From: Pandoraea aquatica
GTDB taxonomy: Bacteria > Pseudomonadota > Gammaproteobacteria > Burkholderiales > Burkholderiaceae
DNA: 64,000 nucleotides
Reading direction: 5' to 3'
Assembly (NCBI RefSeq): GCF_902459565.1
Contig: NZ_CABPSN010000008.1
Location: forward strand, 124,001-188,000
Positions 57,713-64,000 of the stretch are shown one piece after another (the first letter of the stretch is position 1; each line of letters starts with the position of its first letter). The position numbers and the translations under genes are program-made. Under the pieces are notes generated by a model. It did not search any database, was not told the DNA's origin, and saw nothing but the letters and a program-made list of their open reading frames with translations.

Positions 57713-59593
57713 TCAGAACCCTTCGCCAGCGCGCAGGTAACGCCATTCGCCCACGGGCAGGTTGCCCAGGGTGATTTGTCCCATGCGCACACGCTTGAGG
57801 CCCGTCACGTGCAAGCCGACCAGTTCGCACATGCGGCGAATCTGACGCTTTTTGCCTTCCTTGAGTACGAAGCGAAGTTGCTCCGGATTCTGCCACTCGA
57901 CCTGTGCGGGCTTGAGCGGTTGATCGTCAAGCTCAAGTCCGTGACGCAGCAGCGCCAGGCGATCGGCCGGGAAGTGCGCCTGCACATTCTGCGAGTGCTC
58001 GTTGTACGACACGCGCACGAGATACTCCTTCTCGATATCCGAGTCCTCGCCGATCAATTGCTTGGCGATGCGGCCGTCCTGAGTGAGAACGAGCAGACCC
58101 GTGGAGTCGATGTCGAGGCGTCCGGCAGGTGCGAGGCTGCGCAGATGCGACGGCGAGAAGCGCACACCGGCGTCGTCTTCGGCCCAGTGATGTTCGTTGG
58201 TCACCAGCACGACAGCGGGATCGTAGCCGTCTTCCGCCTGACCCGAGACGTAACCCACCGGCTTGTGCAGTAGGATCGTGACGCGATTGGCCTGTTCCTT
58301 TTGCGCGGCCTGCACGACGGTGATCTCTTGCGTGGGCAGAATCTTCGTGCCCAGTTCTTTCACCACTTTACCGTCGACACGGACCCAGCCCTTGGCGATC
58401 CACTCGTCCGCTTCGCGACGCGAGCAAAGACCCAGTTCGGACATCCGCTTGGACAGACGCAGCGAGCCCGCGGCGTCGTTGTGGATCTTGATATCGTCAT
58501 CATCGTCGCGCTCAGCCCGCGGAGCGCGCGAGGGACGTGCGGCGCGGTTTGCCTGATTGTCGCGATCGTCGCGCGAGAAGCGGCCGCGCGGGGCCCCTTC
58601 GTTTGTGCGACGCGGACGGTCCTCATCGAAGCGACGCGGTGCACGGTCATCGACGTCACGCTTGGCAGGACGGGCGAAGTCGCCGCGTGCGCCACCTTCG
58701 GTGTTGCGACGCGGACGGTCTTCGTCGAAGCGACGAGGTGCGCGATTATCGAAGTCTCGCTTCACCGGACGGGCGAAGTCGCCACGCGCGCCACCTTCGG
58801 TGTTGCGACGAGGACGGTCTTCGTCAAAGCGACGCGGTGCCCGATCATCGAAGTCACGCTTCGGACGTGCGAAGTCGCCACGTGCCGCACCTTCGGTGTT
58901 GCGACGCGGACGGTCTTCATCAAAGCGGCGTGGTGCACGATTATCGAAGTCACGCTTCACCGGACGAGCGAAATCGCCACGTGCACCGCCTTCGGTGTTG
59001 CGACGCGGACGGTCCTCATCGAAGCGACGCGGTGCACGGTCATCGGCGTCACGCTTGGCAGGACGGGCGAAGTCGCCGCGTGCGCCACCTTCGGTGTTGC
59101 GACGCGGGCGGTCTTCGTCGAAGCGACGAGGCGCACGATTGTCGAAGCCACCACGCGCACCACCTTCGGTATTGCGACGCGGACGATCTTCGTCGAAGCG
59201 ACGCGGTGCGCGATCATCGAAGTCGCGACGTGCGCGGGACTCGTCATCAAAACGGGCCGGGCGTGCCCCGGCAACGCGCTCGCGTTGACCGCGTGCCGGC
59301 GGACGTTCGCCCGTCGTACGCTTTTCGTAGGGGGCGCTGCCACCTGCGGGCTTGCGCGGCGTGCTGCCGCTGCCAGCCGGGCGACGGGCGCCACCGGGTG
59401 TCGCGTTATTGTCCGCCGGACGCGGCCGGGCCGGTTTTCCGGCAGGCTTCTTCACGCCGCTGGCATCGAGCATCGACGCGGGCACGGACTTGGTCGGACG
59501 CTTCAATGCGCCAGCCGAGCGCACAGGGGCGCGCGTCTTGTCGAGGGTGCGGGGGTGTTTGGCGCTCAGTTTGGCGCGCGGGGTATCGCTCAT
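57713..59593 (-). CDS. rluB: 23S rRNA pseudouridine synthase RluB with repeat extension
   Basis: Modifies U2605 of 23S rRNA (E. coli numbering). The 626-residue protein has a very long disordered N-terminal part (residues 1-375), including seven copies of a 33-residue Arg/Asp-rich repeat (128-339), then an S4 RNA-binding domain (about 378-440, [20 protein letters not shown]) and the catalytic domain with [20 protein letters not shown], whose Asp is the nucleophile, and [14 protein letters not shown]. Typical RluB is about 300 residues. The start overlaps the glnD stop by four bases (ATGA), so the two are co-translated. RluF- or RsuA-type specificity is possible but less likely. Confidence 0.9.
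   Translation of the reverse strand: MSDTPRAKLSAKHPRTLDKTRAPVRSAGALKRPTKSVPASMLDASGVKKPAGKPARPRPADNNATPGGARRPAGSGSTPRKPAGGSAPYEKRTTGERPPARGQRERVAGARPARFDDESRARRDFDDRAPRRFDEDRPRRNTEGGARGGFDNRAPRRFDEDRPRRNTEGGARGDFARPAKRDADDRAPRRFDEDRPRRNTEGGARGDFARPVKRDFDNRAPRRFDEDRPRRNTEGAARGDFARPKRDFDDRAPRRFDEDRPRRNTEGGARGDFARPVKRDFDNRAPRRFDEDRPRRNTEGGARGDFARPAKRDVDDRAPRRFDEDRPRRTNEGAPRGRFSRDDRDNQANRAARPSRAPRAERDDDDDIKIHNDAAGSLRLSKRMSELGLCSRREADEWIAKGWVRVDGKVVKELGTKILPTQEITVVQAAQKEQANRVTILLHKPVGYVSGQAEDGYDPAVVLVTNEHHWAEDDAGVRFSPSHLRSLAPAGRLDIDSTGLLVLTQDGRIAKQLIGEDSDIEKEYLVRVSYNEHSQNVQAHFPADRLALLRHGLELDDQPLKPAQVEWQNPEQLRFVLKEGKKRQIRRMCELVGLHVTGLKRVRMGQITLGNLPVGEWRYLRAGEGF
58577..59212 (-). repeat. 99-bp tandem repeat array in rluB
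   Basis: Seven in-frame copies of a unit of about 99 bases (33 residues: [19 protein letters not shown], then [14 protein letters not shown]). The first copy is 25 residues, the fourth 32, the last 23 and more divergent; the inner copies are almost identical. Such near-identical repeats are prone to slippage or recombination, so copy number may vary between strains and be misassembled in short-read genomes. Confidence 0.92.
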
Positions 59594-62154
59594 GGTTCCA
59601 ATGCTTCGAGTAATTCGGTCTCGACAGCAATTTGCAGGCGACTATCCTGCAAGCGGCTGCCGTCGAGCAGAAACGTGTCTTCGACACGTTCGCCGAGGGT
59701 ATTGATGCGGGCGGTTCGCACGCTGACGCCGTGACGCGCAAGCACGCGAGCGACCGCGTAAAGCAAACCGGTGCGGTCGTTAGCCGACACCGATAGCAGG
59801 TAGTACTGGCCACGCTCATCGGGCCGAAGATCGACTCGAGGCGTGACCGGGAAGCTGCGCGAGCGGCGCGGCAGACGCCCCTTGCTCGGTTCTGCCAGAG
59901 GCTCTTCCCGTGTGAGCAACGACACCAGTTCGCTTTCCACCAAATTGATGATGTCGCGGTAACTGGTGTCGAGGCCCGGGTCTGTCAGCAAGAAGCTGTC
60001 GAGCGCGAAGCCCTGGCTGGTGGTGTGCACTTTGGCGTCAAGAATCGACAGTCCTTTACGCTCGAAGTAGCCACAAATACGCGCGAACAGATCGACCTGG
60101 TCGCGCACGTAAACCAACACCTGCAACCCTTCACCGATAGGCGACGGACGCGCCTTCACGATGGGCGATGCGCTGTCGACATGCCGCCACAGATGGCGCG
60201 TTTGCCACGCCACGTCCGCCGGGTCGTTGCGCAGAAAATACGCGACGTCCAGCGTGTTCCAGAGCGCTTCCTGCGCGCGCTCCGGTACGGTGTACAGTCG
60301 CAGCAGTCCGAGGGCCTCTTCCTTGCGCGTCTTCAGTTGCGCGTGTGGGTCCGGGTTGGCGCCACCCAGCACCTGCAACGTCAGACGATAAAGGTCTTCG
60401 AGCAGCTTGCCTTTCCAGGCGTTCCAGACTTTCGGGCTGGTGCCGCGAATGTCTGCCACGGTGAGCAGGTAAAGCGCCGTCAGGCGACGCTCGTTTTCCA
60501 CCTTTTCCGCAAAACGTCGGATGACTTCCGGATCGGTGGTGTCCTGCTTTTGCGCGACGGTGCTCATCGTCAGATGCTCGCCGACCAGCCAGACGATCAG
60601 ATCGGTGTCTTCCTTCGAGATGCCGTGACGTGTGCAGAAGGTGCGCGCGTCGACCATGCCGAGCGTCGAGTGGTCACCACCGCGGCCCTTCGCAATATCG
60701 TGAAAGAGGGCGGCGATCGTCAGTACCCACGGACGGTCGAAGTTTGCGATCAACTGACTGCAGAACGGATACTCGTGCGTATGCTCCGCGACAGCGAAAC
60801 GGCGAATATTACGTACGACCATCAGAATGTGCTGATCGACGGTGTACACGTGATACAGGTCGTGCTGCATCTGCCCGACCACGCGACGGAAGTTGATCAG
60901 GTATCGGCCCAGCACACTCGTCTGGTTCATCAGGCGCAATGCATGGGTGATGCCCTGCGGCTGCTGCAAGATCTCGAGGAATGTGCGACGGTTCTCGGGG
61001 TCCGCACGCCACTGTCCGTTCATGAGTTCGCGAGCGTTGTAGAGCGCCCGCAAGGTCCTGGCGGACAACCCCTTCACGCCGACGACCTGCTCGTACAGCA
61101 GGAACGTTTCGAGAATGGCGTTCGGATGACGTGTGTACAGTTCGTCGTCGACGATCTCGATCATCCCTTGCTTCTCGACGAAACGCTCGTTGATCACGCG
61201 AGTGACGCCGCTAGTCTGCGGGAACAGCCGGGCTTCGACGTTCAACAGCAACACCGTGTTGAGCTGCGAGACGGCCTTCGCTGCCCAGTAATAGCGCCGC
61301 ATGAGTTGCTCGCTGGCGCGTTTCGTTGTTGTGGCGTCGAAGCCGAGGCTTTGTGCGAGGGCTGTCTGCAGGTCGAATACCAGCACGTCCTGACGACGGC
61401 GTGCCAGCAGATGAAGTCGCGCTCGCAAACCCTTCAGGAATTGCTCGTTTCGGCGCAGCTCCTTGAGTTCCCGGTCAGTCAGCAGATCGCGCGTGGACAG
61501 CTCCGCCCAGCTGTTGCCGAGTCCCGCCGCCTTCGTCATCCACAGAATCACTTGCAGGTCGCGCAAGCCGCCCGGGCTTTCCTTGCAGTTCGGCTCCAGG
61601 CTGTACGGCGTGTCCTGATACTTCGCGTGGCGCTGACGGATCTCGAGTTGTTTGCTCCGAAAGAACGCGAGCGGGTCGAGGTCGTCGGCGAAACGTTGTT
61701 GAAATTCGTCGAACAGTGCCTGATTGCCGGTGAGCAGACGCGCCTCGAGCAGGCTCGTTTGCACGGTAATGTCGGCCTGCGCTTCGGAGATGCACTCGTC
61801 GACAGTGCGCACCGACGAACCGATCTCGACGCCGATATCCCAGAGAAATCCGATAAATGGCTCGACGTGTGACGTCAGCGCCTCGCCATCGGTGCCGGAG
61901 TGCAGCAGCAGAATGTCCACGTCCGAATACGGGTACAGCTCACCGCGTCCGTAACCGCCGACAGCCACGAGCGCGAAGTCGTCCGGCATCTGGTACTCGG
62001 CCCACGCATCGCGCATGGCCTGATCGACGGCGTGGCACAAACCGTGCAGAAGCCCATCGATCTTGCCGTTGGCGGCAAATCTTTCGACGAGTTCGGCCTT
62101 GCGGTCCTTGAGGGCCTGACGTAGCGGAGAAGGGGCGTGTGCACGTGCGTGCAT
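59590..62154 (-). CDS. glnD: Protein-PII uridylyltransferase GlnD
   Basis: Nitrogen sensor that adds or removes UMP on PII proteins according to glutamine level. The 854-residue protein has the nucleotidyltransferase motif [19 protein letters not shown] near residue 67, an HD hydrolase domain ([17 protein letters not shown], about residue 485) and two C-terminal ACT domains (about 670-740 and 780-854, with [20 protein letters not shown]) that bind glutamine. It ends overlapping rluB. map lies upstream on the same strand with a gap of about 140 bases. Confidence 0.97.
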   Translation of the reverse strand: MHARAHAPSPLRQALKDRKAELVERFAANGKIDGLLHGLCHAVDQAMRDAWAEYQMPDDFALVAVGGYGRGELYPYSDVDILLLHSGTDGEALTSHVEPFIGFLWDIGVEIGSSVRTVDECISEAQADITVQTSLLEARLLTGNQALFDEFQQRFADDLDPLAFFRSKQLEIRQRHAKYQDTPYSLEPNCKESPGGLRDLQVILWMTKAAGLGNSWAELSTRDLLTDRELKELRRNEQFLKGLRARLHLLARRRQDVLVFDLQTALAQSLGFDATTTKRASEQLMRRYYWAAKAVSQLNTVLLLNVEARLFPQTSGVTRVINERFVEKQGMIEIVDDELYTRHPNAILETFLLYEQVVGVKGLSARTLRALYNARELMNGQWRADPENRRTFLEILQQPQGITHALRLMNQTSVLGRYLINFRRVVGQMQHDLYHVYTVDQHILMVVRNIRRFAVAEHTHEYPFCSQLIANFDRPWVLTIAALFHDIAKGRGGDHSTLGMVDARTFCTRHGISKEDTDLIVWLVGEHLTMSTVAQKQDTTDPEVIRRFAEKVENERRLTALYLLTVADIRGTSPKVWNAWKGKLLEDLYRLTLQVLGGANPDPHAQLKTRKEEALGLLRLYTVPERAQEALWNTLDVAYFLRNDPADVAWQTRHLWRHVDSASPIVKARPSPIGEGLQVLVYVRDQVDLFARICGYFERKGLSILDAKVHTTSQGFALDSFLLTDPGLDTSYRDIINLVESELVSLLTREEPLAEPSKGRLPRRSRSFPVTPRVDLRPDERGQYYLLSVSANDRTGLLYAVARVLARHGVSVRTARINTLGERVEDTFLLDGSRLQDSRLQIAVETELLEALEP

Positions 62155-62293
62155 GGCGGCTTCCAGGGAGTGGAAAAACGAATCAGGCCCGGAAACACGC
62201 TGCGGAGTGCTGCGAAACCGGGCCGGGCGGCCGCCAGAGTAGCGGGCGGCCGGACGTTACTGCTTCGTCGGATTCTGACGGTTCTTAGGCTAA

Positions 62294-63118
62294 TTAAGCT
62301 GCGGCGAACGACGTAACGTACGACGAACCCGGGGGCGGTGCTGGCGTCTGGGCCGAATGGGTCAGCACCTCGTGGCCCGTCTCAGTCACCAGCACGGTAT
62401 GTTCCCACTGCGCCGACAGGCTGCGGTCTCGCGTCTTGACGGTCCACTGATCGGGCATCGTCCGAATTTCGCGCTTGCCAGCGTTGATCATCGGTTCGAT
62501 GGTGAAGATCATGCCAGCCTGCAATTCCAGGCCGGTGCCCTGACGTCCATAGTGCAGGATTTGCGGGTCTTCATGGAACACCTGACCGATCCCGTGCCCG
62601 CAGTATTCACGCACAACGCTGTAGCCCTGCGCCTCGGCGTGCGTCTGGATCGCCTGACCGATGTCGCCAAGACGGGCGCCCGGGCGCACCTGGTTGATGC
62701 CGAGCCACATGCACTCATAGGTGACTTGCGCCAGACGCTTGGCCAGGATCGTGCCGTCGCCGACGATGAACATGCGGCTCGTGTCGCCGAAGTAGCCGTC
62801 TTTGATGACCGTGATGTCAATGTTCAGCGCGTCGCCGTTTTTGAGGGCCTTGTCGCCGGGAATGCCGTGGCAGATCACGTCGTTGACCGAGATGCAGGTG
62901 GCCTTGGGGTAGGGCGGGTAGCCGGGTGGCTGGTAGTTCAGCGGCGCAGGGACAGTGCCCTGTTCCTTGACCATGAATTCGTGGCAGAGGCGGTCGAGCT
63001 CCCCGGTGGTGACGCCGGCGCGCACGTGCGGCGTAATGAAATCGAGCACTTCGCTGGCCAGGCGGCAAGCGACGCGCATCATTTCAATGTCGTGGGCATT
63101 TTTGAGAGTGATGGCCAT
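62294..63118 (-). CDS. map: Methionine aminopeptidase, type I
   Basis: Removes the initiator methionine. The 274-residue protein has the pita-bread fold with metal ligands in LNIDITVIKDGYFGDTSRMF (two Asp), the EYCGHGIG motif (His), FTIEPMIN (Glu), and WEHTVLVTETG (Glu). The start ATG 63118 gives MAITLKNAHDIEMMR, the family N-terminus; the frame extends 12 codons further. It is divergent from rpsB, the usual arrangement in proteobacteria. Confidence 0.96.
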   Translation of the reverse strand: MAITLKNAHDIEMMRVACRLASEVLDFITPHVRAGVTTGELDRLCHEFMVKEQGTVPAPLNYQPPGYPPYPKATCISVNDVICHGIPGDKALKNGDALNIDITVIKDGYFGDTSRMFIVGDGTILAKRLAQVTYECMWLGINQVRPGARLGDIGQAIQTHAEAQGYSVVREYCGHGIGQVFHEDPQILHYGRQGTGLELQAGMIFTIEPMINAGKREIRTMPDQWTVKTRDRSLSAQWEHTVLVTETGHEVLTHSAQTPAPPPGSSYVTSFAAA

Positions 63119-63329
63119 TGCGGAATCGGACAAATTGCGGAAACAGTGACGCATTATCGCATCAATGGAGGGTTTTGGCCGGGTTTCGCCCTTGTGTGGC
63201 GTGGATTTCGGAGCATTCCGACGGTGAGTTTCCGCAGTTCCGACGGCGTCGTCGGAAGCGGTGCCGAACCGGCCGGTATGCCGCGCAAACCGGGCATTTG
63301 CGGTCTGTCATCGCAAGTTCACGAGACCC
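63119..63329. other. Gap between map and the rpsB promoter
   Basis: About 210 bases upstream of both map and rpsB. I see no gene in it. It should contain the map promoter on the minus strand, but no clear boxes stand out. Confidence 0.35.
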
Positions 63330-63359
63330 TTGAGTGATGGCCCGGTGCGATGCTATAAT
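63330..63359 (+). promoter_or_regulatory. Strong promoter of rpsB
   Basis: TTGAGT at 63330-63335, an 18-base spacer and a perfect TATAAT at 63354-63359, preceded by TGC (extended -10). Transcription should begin near 63366, about 280 bases before rpsB, as expected for a strongly expressed ribosomal protein gene. Confidence 0.8.
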
Positions 63360-63365
63360 CTCGGG

Positions 63366-63647
63366 CTAAGTCGAGGACGAGTTGTCAATATGGTCAAGGG
63401 TTTCCCCTTGGTTTTTAGTGGGATTCGCCGGAGTTTTGGGGTATTTGGCCCCAAGTTGGTGCCGAAAGGCGCCGAATTCGGTGGTTCGCCAGGCAACGAT
63501 CGGTCTTCTCGGCTTGGAAATTTTGAAATCGCGGGCCGGCGCACCCAGGGTGCCCGATCTTCGCAGGCGGGTCATGCAAAGCTGTATGGCAGTCTGACGA
63601 AACGGGTACGGCAGCCGGTCTAAGACCTAACCCTCACGGAGAATCAC
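63366..63647 (+). promoter_or_regulatory. Structured leader of rpsB
   Basis: Untranslated leader of about 280 bases. It contains two adjacent hairpins: TTGGGG at 63436-63441 with CCCCAA at 63449-63454, and GGTGCC at 63458-63463 with GGCGCC at 63468-63473 closed by a GAAA tetraloop. Ribosomal protein S2 is known to repress its own operon through an mRNA leader in other bacteria, so an autoregulatory site is likely; this is inference. A CACGGAG ribosome binding site lies at the end. Confidence 0.5.
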
Positions 63648-64000
63648 ATGTCTGTCACGATGCGTCAGATGCTGGAAGCGGGCGTCCACTTTGGTCACCA
63701 AACCCGTTTCTGGAACCCCAAGATGGCCCCCTATATCTTCGGCCATCGCAACAAGATTCACATCATCAACCTCGAAAAGACGTTGCCGATGTACCAGGAC
63801 GCACTGAAGTATGTGCGTCAACTGGCAGCAAACCGCGGCACGATCCTGTTCGTGGGCACGAAGCGTCAAGCGCGTGACATCGTGGCGGAAGCCGCAGCAC
63901 GTGCCGGTATGCCTTACGTCAACAACCGTTGGCTGGGCGGCATGCTGACGAACTTCAAGACGCTGAAGTCGTCGATCAAGAAGCTCAAGGACATGGAGCA
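63648..64000 (+). CDS. rpsB: 30S ribosomal protein S2 (3' end outside the window)
   Basis: Small-subunit ribosomal protein. The first 117 residues are present, beginning [20 protein letters not shown] and continuing [20 protein letters not shown] and [16 protein letters not shown], all hallmark S2 sequences. The gene runs off the right edge. In related genomes tsf, pyrH and frr follow. Confidence 0.98.
   Translation, partial: MSVTMRQMLEAGVHFGHQTRFWNPKMAPYIFGHRNKIHIINLEKTLPMYQDALKYVRQLAANRGTILFVGTKRQARDIVAEAAARAGMPYVNNRWLGGMLTNFKTLKSSIKKLKDME

Noticed and set aside
58577-59212. Possible CRISPR array
   Set aside because: The repeats are directly adjacent 99-base coding units without unique spacers, and they keep the reading frame.
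58301-59734. Repetitive plus-strand open frames opposite rluB
   Set aside because: The repeat unit is a multiple of three, so it opens frames on both strands. Only the minus-strand frame continues into S4 and synthase domains.
60025-61872. A 615-codon plus-strand frame opposite glnD
   Set aside because: Antisense shadow of a gene with all GlnD domains.

Overview
The window is a GC-rich, densely packed chromosomal stretch of a betaproteobacterium of the order Burkholderiales. Gene content and order (alaC-hom-thrC-moeA-moaD-moaE-clpB; smc-zipA-ligA; dapC-dapD-yffB-dapE-prmB; lplT-thiD divergent from alr-radA; map divergent from rpsB) fit Burkholderiaceae. I lean towards Pandoraea or a close relative, from general familiarity rather than a search. 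I see no rRNA, tRNA, CRISPR array, insertion sequence or prophage. Almost everything is housekeeping, with one island of unrecognised genes.

Layout. 0-4.3 kb: aminotransferase, homoserine dehydrogenase and threonine synthase (threonine branch of the aspartate pathway). 4.4-6.4 kb: molybdopterin genes moeA, moaD, moaE. 6.5-9.9 kb: a group III truncated globin and the ClpB disaggregase, with a heat-shock-type promoter candidate. 10.2-12.8 kb: a chained operon of a DUF2306 membrane protein, a LytS-type sensor kinase and a LytTR response regulator, whose end overlaps a convergent AraC-type regulator. 13.7-15.3 kb: a gamma-glutamylcyclotransferase-like protein and an EamA transporter. 15.6-20.8 kb: the glyoxylate shunt (aceA, aceB) with a LysR regulator divergent from aceB and a universal stress protein between. 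21-22 kb: proline iminopeptidase.

22.1-28.1 kb is the part most likely to be undescribed. Three consecutive genes encode four copies of one roughly 480-residue module that I cannot assign to any family: two single-module proteins and one 970-residue protein with two modules in tandem. Seven conserved blocks align across all four copies. The last gene runs through a strong hairpin that looks like the terminator of the convergent RNA helicase gene.

28.1-41.7 kb: rhlE-type helicase; tsaB-rimI-uracil-DNA glycosylase-DUF1853 as an overlapping operon; lplT-thiD; alr-radA; an unrecognised helical protein behind a YheS-type ABC-F ATPase. 41.8-49.5 kb: cardiolipin synthase, the lysine/diaminopimelate cluster with prmB and yffB, and a second EamA transporter. 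49.6-57.6 kb: smc, zipA, ligA, def (chromosome structure, division, replication, protein maturation). 57.7-63.1 kb on the minus strand: map, glnD and rluB; rluB carries a striking 33-residue repeat array. The window ends inside rpsB, preceded by a promoter and a structured leader.

Start sites were chosen from family N-termini, ribosome binding sites and gene spacing. All functional calls rest on motif recognition by eye, without database searches.
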